In this document: positions 7,403-15,600 of the stretch, piece by piece
Numbering within the stretch: position 1 is the first letter of the stretch
Layout: each line of letters opens with the position of its first letter
From: Hungatella sp. UBA3048
GTDB lineage: Bacteria; Bacillota; Clostridia; Lachnospirales; Lachnospiraceae
Direction of reading: 5' to 3'
DNA: 64,000 nucleotides
Assembly (NCBI GenBank): GCA_002367105.1
Contig: DFCS01000045.1
Location: 23,236-87,235, forward strand
Notes under the pieces: model-generated
Databases searched by the model: none
What the model was told of the DNA's origin: nothing
Seen by the model: the letters and a program-made list of their open reading frames with translations, nothing else
Program-made: the position numbers and the translations under genes

Positions 7403-9793
7403 ATGAATCAGAAAGCATTAAAAACTTTAGAATATCATAAAATCATTGCACAGCTTGCGGAATACGCTTCCAGCGATTCAGGCAAGGCGCTGTGCCGGAA
7501 TCTGGTCCCATCAACGGACTACCAGGAGATCGTAAGATCCCAGAGCGAGACGACCGATGCCGCCACAAGAGTGCGCCAGAAAGGCGGCATCTCTTTTGGA
7601 GGCGTGAAAGACATCCGGCCATCCATCAAACGTCTGGACGTTGGAAGCTCTCTGGGAATTGTGGAGATTCTTTCCATCAGCTCCCTTCTAACTGCCTCAG
7701 CCCGGGCAAAAGCCTACGGACGCCATGAGGACTCTGAGCTGCCGGACGACTCACTGGAGGAATTCTTCCGGTTGCTGGAACCCTTAACCCCGGTCAACAC
7801 GGAAATCAAACGCTGCATCCTCTCCGAAGAGGAGGTAAGCGATGACGCCAGCCCGGGACTTCATCATGTAAGGCGCTCCATGCGTTCTATTAATGATAAG
7901 ATCCATACCCAGTTAAACTCCATATTAAACTCCAACCGGACTTATCTACAGGATGCGGTGATCACCATGAGGGATGGACGTTACTGTCTACCGGTGAAAT
8001 CCGAGCATAAATCCCAGGTGTCAGGCATGGTTCACGACCAGTCCTCCACAGGTTCCACACTTTTTATCGAACCGATGGCTATTGTGAAGCTTAATAATGA
8101 TTTAAGGGCCCTGGAAATCCAGGAACAGAAAGAAATCGAAATGATCCTGGCCGATTTAAGCAACCAGCTGGCTCCCTATCTCGAGGAGCTGGAAACGAAT
8201 TTTGAGCTTCTGACCAAGCTGGATTTTATTTTTGCAAAAGCAGCCTTATCCAAACATTACAATGCAAGCGAACCGGATTTTAACACAGAGCGGATCATAA
8301 ACATTAAGGATGGACGCCATCCCCTGCTTGACCCAGCCAAGGTGGTTCCCATCAGCATCCATCTGGGCAGGGACTTTGATCTGTTAATCGTAACCGGACC
8401 AAATACCGGAGGAAAAACAGTTTCCTTAAAGACCGTGGGCTTATTTACCCTCATGGGACAGTCCGGCCTTCATATACCGGCATTTGACGGTTCCCAGCTG
8501 GCGGTGTTTGATGAAGTGTTCGCAGATATCGGAGATGAACAGAGCATTGAACAGAGCTTAAGTACTTTTTCCGGCCATATGACCAACATTGTCCAGATCC
8601 TGGGCCAGGCAGACAGCAATTCTCTCTGCCTGTTTGATGAGCTTGGAGCCGGAACCGATCCAACGGAAGGAGCGGCCCTTGCCATCTCCATCCTGTCATT
8701 TCTCCATAATATGAAATGCCGCACCATGGCTACCACTCATTACAGTGAGTTAAAGGTGTTCGCCCTCACAACCCCAGGTGTGGAAAATGCCTGCTGCGAG
8801 TTTGACGTAGAGACCCTAAGACCCACCTACCGCCTTTTAATCGGCGTACCGGGTAAGAGTAACGCCTTTGCCATTTCCAAAAAGCTGGGACTTCCGGATT
8901 ATATCATTGAAGATGCAAAAACTAACCTTGAGGCAAAGGATGAAACTTTTGAGGACCTTTTGACCCATCTGGAACAAAACCGTGTCACCATTGAAAAGGA
9001 ACGGATCCAGATCGCCTCCTATAAGCAGGAGGTAGAACAGTTAAAAGCCCGGCTGACCCAGAAGGAAGAACGGCTTGATGAACGCCGGGATCAGATGATA
9101 CGGGCAGCCAAAGAGGAAGCACAGAGAATCCTCCGGGATGCCAAGGATACGGCAGACCAGACCATACGGAACATTAACAAGCTGGCCGCAGACTCCGGAG
9201 TAAGTAAGGAGCTGGAAGAACAGCGGAGCAAGTTAAGAGGCAAGCTTCAGGATGTGGATTCTTCCCTTTCCTTAAAAAATGAGAAAAAGCAGCCAGGAAA
9301 GAAGATCGATCCCAAAACGCTGAAGCTGGGAGACGGTGTAAAGGTCTTAAGCATGAACTTAAACGGGACTGTAAGCTCACTTCCCAATGCAAAAGGCGAT
9401 CTGTATGTACAGATGGGTATTCTCCGTTCATTGGTCAACATTTCGGACTTAGAGCTTCTCCACGAGGAGTCTGTTTCCACTCCCGCTACGGGAGGTTCCA
9501 GGAAATCAGGAAGCGGAAGCAGTTCCACACGTATGTCCAAATCCTTTACCATCTCTCCGGAAATTAACCTGATCGGAATGACAACGGATGAAGCCATTCC
9601 CCAGCTGGATAAATACTTAGACGATGCCTATCTGGCCCACCTTCCTCAGGTGCGTGTGGTACATGGCCGAGGAACGGGAGCTTTAAAAAATGCGGTGCAC
9701 AAGCACTTAAAGAAGCTAAAGTATGTGAAGGAATTCCGGCTTGGCGCCTTTGGCGAAGGGGATTCCGGAGTAACCATTGTTTCATTTAAGTAA
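7403..9793 (+). CDS. mutS2: MutS2 family ATPase/endonuclease
   Basis: This 796-residue protein has the full MutS2 layout: a core/lever region, a Walker A motif GPNTGGKT near residue 332, Walker B LFDELGAGTDP near 413, a long coiled coil (about 510-640), a KOW-like segment and a C-terminal Smr domain. MutS2 acts on recombination intermediates and, in Bacillus, on collided ribosomes. The Smr domain keeps VVHGRGTGAL, but the LDLRG motif of Thermus and Bacillus homologues reads INLIG here, so nuclease activity is uncertain. The ATG follows AAGGA by about 8 nt. It lies alone ahead of a response regulator. Confidence 0.93.
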   Translation: MNQKALKTLEYHKIIAQLAEYASSDSGKALCRNLVPSTDYQEIVRSQSETTDAATRVRQKGGISFGGVKDIRPSIKRLDVGSSLGIVEILSISSLLTASARAKAYGRHEDSELPDDSLEEFFRLLEPLTPVNTEIKRCILSEEEVSDDASPGLHHVRRSMRSINDKIHTQLNSILNSNRTYLQDAVITMRDGRYCLPVKSEHKSQVSGMVHDQSSTGSTLFIEPMAIVKLNNDLRALEIQEQKEIEMILADLSNQLAPYLEELETNFELLTKLDFIFAKAALSKHYNASEPDFNTERIINIKDGRHPLLDPAKVVPISIHLGRDFDLLIVTGPNTGGKTVSLKTVGLFTLMGQSGLHIPAFDGSQLAVFDEVFADIGDEQSIEQSLSTFSGHMTNIVQILGQADSNSLCLFDELGAGTDPTEGAALAISILSFLHNMKCRTMATTHYSELKVFALTTPGVENACCEFDVETLRPTYRLLIGVPGKSNAFAISKKLGLPDYIIEDAKTNLEAKDETFEDLLTHLEQNRVTIEKERIQIASYKQEVEQLKARLTQKEERLDERRDQMIRAAKEEAQRILRDAKDTADQTIRNINKLAADSGVSKELEEQRSKLRGKLQDVDSSLSLKNEKKQPGKKIDPKTLKLGDGVKVLSMNLNGTVSSLPNAKGDLYVQMGILRSLVNISDLELLHEESVSTPATGGSRKSGSGSSSTRMSKSFTISPEINLIGMTTDEAIPQLDKYLDDAYLAHLPQVRVVHGRGTGALKNAVHKHLKKLKYVKEFRLGAFGEGDSGVTIVSFK

Positions 9794-9882
9794 CATACTT
9801 CTTTGCAGCCGCCAATTGGATATGCGAGCATATTCTCCTGGCTCGCTGCCTTTGCGTGTATCATTTGAGAAAGGGGGCCATT

Positions 9883-10593
9883 ATGGCAGAAAAACAGCGG
9901 ATATTGATTGTAGACGACGACAGCAACATCTCAGAATTAATTTCCCTCTATTTGTTAAAAGAATGCTATGAAACAGAAATCGTAGGCGACGGAGAGGAGG
10001 CACTCCGGGTATTTCCAGAGTTCCGTCCCCACCTGGTGCTTTTAGACCTGATGCTTCCCGGCATGGACGGCTACCAGGTCTGCCGGGAGATGCGTTCCTC
10101 CTCCCAGGTCCCCATCATCATGCTGTCCGCCAAGGGAGAGGTCTTTGACAAGGTTTTGGGCCTGGAACTGGGCGCTGACGACTACATGATCAAACCCTTT
10201 GATTCCAAGGAACTGGTGGCCCGTGTAAAGGCCGTATTAAGACGTTACCAGACGAACCCTGTTCCTGCCGCTCTTCATACGGACCATCAGGGCGATTATG
10301 TAGAATATCCGGACCTCATTGTCAACCTGACGAATTATTCCGTTATCTATATGGGGCATTCCATCGAGATGCCGCCCAAGGAACTGGAGCTTCTTTATTT
10401 CCTGGCCGCCTCACCAAACCAGGTGTTCACACGAGAGCAGCTTTTGGACCACATCTGGGGATACGAATACATCGGTGATACCAGAACCGTAGATGTCCAT
10501 ATCAAACGGCTCCGTGAAAAAATCAAGGATCACGCAGGCTGGGCCCTGACAACGGTTTGGGGTATTGGCTATAAATTCGAAGTAAAGCGGTAA
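9883..10593 (+). CDS. OmpR-family response regulator
   Basis: This 236-residue regulator has a receiver with IVDDD near residue 8, phospho-acceptor in LLDLMLPGMDG near 53, Lys in MLSAKG near 102, and a C-terminal winged helix ending WGIGYKFE. The start at 9883 is fixed by AAAGGGGG just before the ATG. Its likely partner is the kinase at 11168-12574, but the two are separated by 574 bp containing a convergent 54-codon gene and a 33-codon gene with its own promoter. That is unusual for a two-component pair. Confidence 0.9.
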   Translation: MAEKQRILIVDDDSNISELISLYLLKECYETEIVGDGEEALRVFPEFRPHLVLLDLMLPGMDGYQVCREMRSSSQVPIIMLSAKGEVFDKVLGLELGADDYMIKPFDSKELVARVKAVLRRYQTNPVPAALHTDHQGDYVEYPDLIVNLTNYSVIYMGHSIEMPPKELELLYFLAASPNQVFTREQLLDHIWGYEYIGDTRTVDVHIKRLREKIKDHAGWALTTVWGIGYKFEVKR

Positions 10594-10680
10594 GTCGGTT
10601 ATTCGATCACTGACCATCACAATCCGGATAGAGATGGAATTGCCCGCCTCTTTCGTGAAATAGTTAAAAAGTTATTAAAG

Positions 10681-10707
10681 AAAAGGACAGCTACTCGCTG
10701 TCCTTTT
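10681..10707. terminator. Bidirectional terminator
   Basis: A perfect inverted repeat, AAAAGGACAG and CTGTCCTTTT around a 7-nt loop, lies 88 bp after the response regulator. It is A-rich on one side and T-rich on the other, so it can act on both strands. Its right half overlaps the last codons of the small minus-strand gene at 10691-10855. Confidence 0.7.
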
Positions 10708-10855
10708 CCTCGTAAACGTCTCTGTTTTCTTTATATCTCAGTGTGTTTGGTCCCAGAAAATGCCCTGTTCCCCAGTGGTTGTTGAAAGTATTTACTTCCT
10801 CCGCCACGTCTTCTTCGTATTCCTCATAATCCTCATATTCCTTGTTTCTATTCAT
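10691..10855 (-). CDS. Small acidic protein of 54 residues, unknown function
   Basis: I do not recognise this gene. It starts at an ATG with a strong GAGGTGAT seven bases upstream and ends at a TAG inside the terminator hairpin at 10681-10707. The product is very acidic: its first 22 residues are mostly Glu, Asp and Tyr, with repeated EDYEEYEED, followed by an NNHWGTGHFLGP segment and a charged tail. There is no membrane segment or Cys. It is convergent with the response regulator upstream. The strong ribosome site and clean frame favour a real gene. Confidence 0.6.
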   Translation of the reverse strand: MNRNKEYEDYEEYEEDVAEEVNTFNNHWGTGHFLGPNTLRYKENRDVYEEKDSE

Positions 10856-10961
10856 GTTTATCACCTCTGTAATAGTATGGACGATTAGCCGGAAAATTAA
10901 TCAATTACTATCTTAGATATAAAAAAACGATTACAAAGATCACATATGGAGAAAATAAGAA

Positions 10962-10990
10962 GTGACTTAATTACCGAAAGGATGTATACT
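10962..10990 (+). promoter_or_regulatory. Candidate promoter for the 33-codon gene and kinase
   Basis: GTGACT (10962-10967), a 17-nt spacer and TATACT (10985-10990) resemble a sigma-A promoter with a weak -35 box. An 8-bp inverted repeat, AGAAGTGA ending at 10966 and TCACTTCT near 11018-11026, brackets the -10 region and could be an operator, possibly for autoregulation. Confidence 0.45.
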
Positions 10991-11065
10991 AAATTTAATT
11001 ACGTTTAGGTGATATCAATCACTTCTACTTCCTGGATGTAAAAATTAATAAGATGGAGTAGTATT

Positions 11066-11167
11066 ATGAAGAAGTCAAATAACAGTCAAATTAAAAAATC
11101 GTACCTCTCTGATATGCATAAATACGGCCTCCATATGGAGTGCTTTGATTTTGAGGTGAAACACTAG
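11066..11167 (+). CDS. 33-residue protein coupled to a histidine kinase
   Basis: This is an ATG-to-TAG frame of 34 codons with GGAG eight bases upstream. Its stop codon is directly followed by the kinase ATG (TAGATG), and the kinase ribosome site GAGGTG lies inside its last codons, so translation is probably coupled. The peptide is hydrophilic, Lys- and Ser-rich at the N-terminus, then contains SYLSDMHKYGLHMECFD with one Cys. It has no membrane segment or signal peptide. It could be a leader peptide that tunes kinase translation or a small protein acting with the kinase. I do not recognise the family. Confidence 0.55.
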   Translation: MKKSNNSQIKKSYLSDMHKYGLHMECFDFEVKH

Positions 11168-12574
11168 ATGACACATTCTCTCTATTATAAATTCGTCCTG
11201 GGCTATCTGCTGTTCGGCCTCCTCGGATTTGTTACCATTGCTACCTTTTCTTCTGAAATCACAGACCAATATCTCCTTGGCCGCCGTTCCGAAGCGCTGT
11301 ATGACGAAGCGAATCAGATCGCTTCCTCCTATAGCGGCATGTACCAAGGCAAGGACATGAAGCTGACCTCCTCCTATCCGGAGCTGGTGAAAGAAGGCAA
11401 TTATCTTCATGCACAGATTTGGATCGTAGACCGGCAGGGTAAGGTGGTTTCCGATAGTGCACAGTCCGACAAGCAGGGAAAGGTCATCGAAAACTTTGAC
11501 CCAACCTCAATGGGCAACAAGTCCTACACCATCGGCGATTACTATCATCAATTCTCCTATGAAGTTTTAAGCGTCCATGCGCCCATTACCGGAAACTATA
11601 ACACGTATGGCTATGTGGTAATTCACCTGCCGCTATCCTATTTAAAACTGGAGAGGGACGGGATCTTAAACATCGTTTACATCACATCAGCGGTTGTGTT
11701 TGGCCTCTCCCTGATTATCCTCCTTGTTTTTACCAGGAATGTTTATTTTCCTCTTAAAAAAATTACGGCAGGAGCAAACGAATACGCCCAGGGGAACTTA
11801 GCCCACCATATTGAGGTGAATACAAGGGATGAAATGGGCTATCTGGCCGCTACGCTAAACTATATGTCAGCCGAACTGGGGAAAATGGAGGAATATCAGA
11901 AAACCTTTATCGCCAACGTTTCCCATGACTTCCGTTCTCCATTAACCTCCATCAAGGGATATCTGGAAGCCATCCTTGACGGAACCATACCACCGGAGAT
12001 GCATGAGAAATATTTAAACAGGGTCATTTCAGAAACAGAACGGTTAAACAAGCTGACCCAGGGAATGCTGACCCTTAATTCTCTGGACTGCAAGGGTTAT
12101 TTAAACCGCGCCAGCTTTGACATCAACCGGGTCATCAAGGATACGGCCGCTTCTTTTGAAGGGACATGCAGCGATAAAAACATCACCTTTGATCTGACCT
12201 TTTCCGAAAGCATTCAGATGGTTTATGCGGACCTTGGGAAGATACAGCAGGTACTCTATAATCTGATAGACAACGCCATAAAATTCAGCCATGCAGATTC
12301 CACCATCTACATCCAGGCTTCGGTAAAGTATGAGAAGATCTTTGTATCCATTAAAGATACGGGAATCGGTATTCCAAAGGAAAGTTTAAAAAAGATCTGG
12401 GACCGGTTCTATAAATCGGACTTATCCAGAGGAAAAGATAAGAAGGGCACCGGACTTGGTCTTGCTATTGTCAGGGAGATCATCCAGTCCCATGGAGAAA
12501 ATATTGATGTAGTCAGCACGGAAGGGGTCGGGTCGGAGTTCATATTCAGCCTGCCTAAGGCCGGAGCGCCATAG
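11168..12574 (+). CDS. Sensor histidine kinase (HAMP-HisKA-HATPase)
   Basis: This 468-residue kinase has a membrane segment near 6-26, an extracytoplasmic sensor of about 140 residues, a second segment near 170-192, a HAMP domain (about 193-245), a HisKA box with FIANVSHDFRSPLTS near 255 and a HATPase domain with DNAIKFS and GTGLGLAIVRE. The layout is that of ResE/PhoR-type kinases in Firmicutes. It is the likely partner of the regulator at 9883-10593. The start follows the 33-codon gene with no gap. The signal sensed is unknown. Confidence 0.9.
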   Translation: MTHSLYYKFVLGYLLFGLLGFVTIATFSSEITDQYLLGRRSEALYDEANQIASSYSGMYQGKDMKLTSSYPELVKEGNYLHAQIWIVDRQGKVVSDSAQSDKQGKVIENFDPTSMGNKSYTIGDYYHQFSYEVLSVHAPITGNYNTYGYVVIHLPLSYLKLERDGILNIVYITSAVVFGLSLIILLVFTRNVYFPLKKITAGANEYAQGNLAHHIEVNTRDEMGYLAATLNYMSAELGKMEEYQKTFIANVSHDFRSPLTSIKGYLEAILDGTIPPEMHEKYLNRVISETERLNKLTQGMLTLNSLDCKGYLNRASFDINRVIKDTAASFEGTCSDKNITFDLTFSESIQMVYADLGKIQQVLYNLIDNAIKFSHADSTIYIQASVKYEKIFVSIKDTGIGIPKESLKKIWDRFYKSDLSRGKDKKGTGLGLAIVREIIQSHGENIDVVSTEGVGSEFIFSLPKAGAP

Positions 12575-12620
12575 CAAATGCTATTGACCTGATCACTGCA
12601 TCAGATAAGCAACAATAAAA

Positions 12621-12677
12621 ATACCGGTAACAGTTTTTTCTTCCAGGCAATCCTGGAAAATACTGTACCGGTGTTTT
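12621..12677. terminator. Bidirectional composite terminator
   Basis: Nested inverted repeats: an outer stem (ACCGGT-A-ACAGT pairing with ACTGTACCGGT) encloses an inner hairpin (TTCCAGG, CAAT, CCTGGAA), with T-runs after both outer arms. It lies between the convergent kinase and trmL genes and serves both. Confidence 0.75.
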
Positions 12678-13172
12678 TTATTCCTTCCACTGAAGGTGAT
12701 GAAGTTCACCCGTCATGGTCATACGTTCAAATCCGTTCTGTCTCAACGCTTCATAAAGCACAACCGATACAGAGTTGGATAAATTTAAAGACCTGATATC
12801 ACCCCACATCGGGATTCTGACACACTGTTCCTGATTCTCCAAAAGGATCTCTTCCGGAATCCCGGCGCTTTCCTTTCCAAACATGAGAAAGCAGTCTGGT
12901 TCATACTCTACATCGGAATAGACATGAAGTCCCTTTGTGGTAGCCATGTAAATCTTCGCTCCAGGGTTCCGGTTCAGGAAATCCTGATAATCGCTGTATA
13001 CCGTTACATCAAGCTTGTCCCAGTAATCCAGCCCGGCCCTTTTAATCAGTTTATCATTCAGCTTAAATCCCAGAGGCTCGATCAGATGCAGCTTCGTCCC
13101 TGTAGCCACACAGGTTCGGCCGATATTTCCGGTGTTTGCCGGCATCTCTGGTTCCAATAATACAATATTCAT
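12678..13172 (-). CDS. trmL: tRNA (cytidine/uridine-34-2'-O)-methyltransferase TrmL
   Basis: This 164-residue SPOUT-class enzyme should 2'-O-methylate the wobble nucleotide of leucine tRNAs using S-adenosylmethionine. Visible motifs are PANTGNIGR near residue 11, the FGKESAGIPEE loop near 98, and the knot RIPMWGDIRSLNLSNSVSV near 120. Length is typical of the family. The ATG at 13172 has AAAGGCG upstream and lies 1 bp after the aminotransferase stop, so the two are co-transcribed. A longer frame from 13202 would overlap the upstream gene without a ribosome site. Confidence 0.92.
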   Translation of the reverse strand: MNIVLLEPEMPANTGNIGRTCVATGTKLHLIEPLGFKLNDKLIKRAGLDYWDKLDVTVYSDYQDFLNRNPGAKIYMATTKGLHVYSDVEYEPDCFLMFGKESAGIPEEILLENQEQCVRIPMWGDIRSLNLSNSVSVVLYEALRQNGFERMTMTGELHHLQWKE

Positions 13173-13173
13173 A

Positions 13174-14343
13174 TTACGCCTTTCCATCCAGTTTCTTGAC
13201 AAATCGGTCCATACGGCCTAAGGCCTCCTTTAGATTTTTCAGAGAGTATGCATAGGAAATACGAAGATATCCTTCTCCACAGTCTCCAAATGCCGTACCC
13301 GGTACTACCGCAACCTTTTCTTCCCGAAGGAGCCTGGTAGCAAACTCATCAGAGGTCATTCCAAACCGCTTGACAGATGGGAAGGTATAAAATGCTCCAT
13401 GAGGTTCAAAACACTCCATTCCCATTTCTTTAAACGTGTGAATCAGATAACGGCGCCTCTGGTCATAGGATTCCCTCATCACCTGAACGTCCTTATCTCC
13501 GTCGCGCAGGGCCGCCACTGCGGCATACTGGCTGGTAGTCGGCGCACACATAATTGCAAACTGATGGATCTTTAACATCTGCTCCAGTATCACTCTTGGA
13601 GCTGCGGCATAGCCAAGGCGCCAGCCGGTCATGGCATAGGATTTTGAAAAACCGTTGATGAGCACGGTCCGGTCCTTCATTCCGGGAAATGAAGCAATGG
13701 TAGTATGGTCACTTCCGTAGGTAAGCTCCGCATAAATCTCATCCGAAATCACAAACAGATCTTTCTCTATGACGATTTTAACGATCTCCTCCAGCTCCTC
13801 CGCCTTCATAACCGCTCCCGTAGGGTTATTGGGGAATGGAAGCACCAGTACCTTGGTCCTTGGAGTGATCTTCTCAAGCAGCTTTTCACTTGTCAGCTTA
13901 AACTGATCCTTTGCTTCCAGGTCAATGATGACCGGAACGCCATTTGCCAGAATCGTGCAGGGAACATAGGAAACGTAGCTGGGCTGAGGGATTAAAACTT
14001 CATCCCCGGGATTTAACATGGCGCGGAGGGCAATATCAATGGCCTCACTGCCGCCCACCGTCACCATTACTTCGTGGTCAGGATCATATGTAACCGCGAA
14101 GCGCCGGCTTAAATAGCTGCATATCTCCAGCTTTAATTCTTTCAGACCTGCATTGGAGGTATAAAACGTACGTCCTTTTTCAAGAGAATAAATTCCCTCC
14201 TCCCGGATATGCCAGGGCGTGTCAAAATCAGGTTCCCCCACTCCAAGGGAAATAGCATCCTTCATTTCACTTACTATATCAAAAAACTTACGGATTCCCG
14301 AAGGCTGGATCTCTACGATCCGATCTGATAATGGATTTCTCAC
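13174..14343 (-). CDS. Class I/II PLP-dependent aminotransferase
   Basis: This 389-residue fold-type I aminotransferase resembles the aspartate/aromatic aminotransferase subgroup (PatA/AspB-like). The PLP lysine is in GFSKSYAMTGWRLGY near residue 233, with FPNNPTG near 170, SDEIYAE near 199 and the C-terminal substrate Arg in YLRISYA near 363. The exact amino donor cannot be told from motifs. It starts at a GTG that overlaps the stop of the Lrp/AsnC gene by four bases (GTGA), so it is translationally coupled to that regulator, which probably controls it in response to an amino acid. Confidence 0.9.
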   Translation of the reverse strand: MRNPLSDRIVEIQPSGIRKFFDIVSEMKDAISLGVGEPDFDTPWHIREEGIYSLEKGRTFYTSNAGLKELKLEICSYLSRRFAVTYDPDHEVMVTVGGSEAIDIALRAMLNPGDEVLIPQPSYVSYVPCTILANGVPVIIDLEAKDQFKLTSEKLLEKITPRTKVLVLPFPNNPTGAVMKAEELEEIVKIVIEKDLFVISDEIYAELTYGSDHTTIASFPGMKDRTVLINGFSKSYAMTGWRLGYAAAPRVILEQMLKIHQFAIMCAPTTSQYAAVAALRDGDKDVQVMRESYDQRRRYLIHTFKEMGMECFEPHGAFYTFPSVKRFGMTSDEFATRLLREEKVAVVPGTAFGDCGEGYLRISYAYSLKNLKEALGRMDRFVKKLDGKA

Positions 14344-14822
14344 GGCGTAATCAACATCCTTTCATCGGTTGTCCCTTCAGCAAGTACGGTTCCATGATCT
14401 TTGTATTTCTTTAAGACAAAATGGGTCGCCGTGCTCAGTACCGATTCCATGGGCGACAGCTTTTCCGATACAAACTGTGCAACCTGCCTCATGGTCTTCC
14501 CTTCTATGAAAACCGTAAAGTCAAAAGCGCCGGACATGAGATAAACGGCATTTACCTCACTGTACTGATAAATACGCTCCGCAATCTTATCAAAACCCAT
14601 GCCTCTCTGGGGAGTGACCTTAACTTCAATCAGAGCCATAACTTTTTCGTCGCTGGTATTATCCCAGTTAATCAGGGTGTGGTAGCCGCATATGATATGC
14701 TCTTTTTCCATTTCAGCGATTTCATTGGCAATGGCGGCCTCATTTTCCCCTAGAAGAATCGCCAGATCCTTTAAATCGATCCTGCTGTTTTTTTCAATAA
14801 TTGCCAATATCTTTTCTCTCAT
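14340..14822 (-). CDS. Lrp/AsnC-family transcriptional regulator
   Basis: This 160-residue protein has an N-terminal winged helix-turn-helix (about 1-60) and a C-terminal RAM/AsnC ligand-binding domain (about 68-145, with ALIEVKV and VYLMSGAFDF). The start at 14822 is set by AGGAGG seven bases upstream. The frame stays open to 15086 only because the upstream 51-bp tandem repeat is a multiple of three; that extension is not expected to be the natural protein. It is coupled to the aminotransferase by a four-base overlap and probably regulates it. Confidence 0.88.
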   Translation of the reverse strand: MREKILAIIEKNSRIDLKDLAILLGENEAAIANEIAEMEKEHIICGYHTLINWDNTSDEKVMALIEVKVTPQRGMGFDKIAERIYQYSEVNAVYLMSGAFDFTVFIEGKTMRQVAQFVSEKLSPMESVLSTATHFVLKKYKDHGTVLAEGTTDERMLITP

Positions 14823-14839
14823 ATCCTGCCTCCTGATAT

Positions 14840-15022
14840 CCTTATTATTGTCCACGCTTTTTGGGCATAGAGGTATGCCCGCAGGGCGTTCATTATTATT
14901 GTCCACGCTTTTTGGGCATAGAGGTATGCCCGCAAGGCGTTCCTTATTATTGTCCACGCCTTTTGGACATAGAGGTATGCCCACAGGGCGTTCCTTATTA
15001 TTTGTCCACGCTTTTGGGACAT
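14840..15022 (-). repeat. Tandem array of 51-bp dispersed repeat (three and a half units)
   Basis: Three units of exactly 51 bp lie head to tail at 14840-14890, 14891-14941 and 14942-14992, followed by a partial fourth (14993-about 15022). Each contains GGGCATA, GAGG loop, TATGCCC (plus strand), a near-perfect 7-bp hairpin, flanked by GTCCACGC and GCAGGGCGTT. Units differ at only a few positions. Because 51 is 17 codons the array is open in several frames. It lies between the Lrp/AsnC start and the upstream gene, whose last codons fall in the partial unit. Confidence 0.9.
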
Positions 15023-15582
15023 AAAACCTTATAAAGTTCGTCCTCTGTGGGCCGGTCAAGGTAGCCGACGCTTTCCCCGTGGTCAATGATCCGTTTGATG
15101 CCTCCTGTTACTTTCCCGATCACAGCTGCATGGATTCCCTGCTCTTTTAAAGCATGTACCAGATCCCCTCCGTTATCAGCCGAAAAAAGCAGACAGCCTG
15201 CCGAGAAAAGGCGGTACGGGTTTAAATCGTACCGCTCACAAACTTCGATGGTTTCCTGTTTCACCGGAATCCTGAGAAGGGAAAACCGAATCCCTGTCAT
15301 ATAAGCGCCGGATAGATCCCAGAGAGCTTTTAAAACTCCGCCCTCACCTGCCGGTTCACATTCAGTTGCACCGAATTCCTTCCACTTTTCCAAATTTCCT
15401 TCCAGTTCCATGTTCCCGGATTCCAGGATCCGGTCTACATAATCTCTGGAAAACCATTGATATAATTCTTCTTGTTTATTTTTTACGGTTTCCACCGTTC
15501 CGGACAGCCCGGCATATCCTGCAATAACAAGATCATGCCCGGGCCTTACGGTTCCGGTATTCTCCCTTTCGATCCGTCTCAT
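14998..15582 (-). CDS. AIR-synthase-like (PurM/HypE C-terminal domain) protein
   Basis: This 194-residue protein matches the C-terminal half of the PurM/HypE/SelD superfamily. Typical features are GGVLKALWDLS near 81, a GIRFSLLRIPV strand and a C-terminal AAVIGKVTGG. The N-terminal ATP-binding half is absent, so it is either a truncated remnant or one of the short AIR-synthase-related proteins common in Clostridia; the function is unknown. The last seven or so codons, encoding CPKSVDK and the stop, come from the partial repeat unit at 14993-15022, suggesting the original 3' end was replaced. The start at 15582 has GCAGGT upstream. Confidence 0.7.
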   Translation of the reverse strand: MRRIERENTGTVRPGHDLVIAGYAGLSGTVETVKNKQEELYQWFSRDYVDRILESGNMELEGNLEKWKEFGATECEPAGEGGVLKALWDLSGAYMTGIRFSLLRIPVKQETIEVCERYDLNPYRLFSAGCLLFSADNGGDLVHALKEQGIHAAVIGKVTGGIKRIIDHGESVGYLDRPTEDELYKVLCPKSVDK

Positions 15583-15600
15583 ATGCTTACCTGCCAGCGC

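Noticed and set aside
14840..15022. CRISPR array
   Set aside because: The units are contiguous with no variable spacers, and no cas genes are in the window.
14823..15086. N-terminal extension of the Lrp/AsnC regulator
   Set aside because: It is only open because the 51-bp repeat is a multiple of three; a strong ribosome site sits directly before the ATG at 14822, where the family fold begins.
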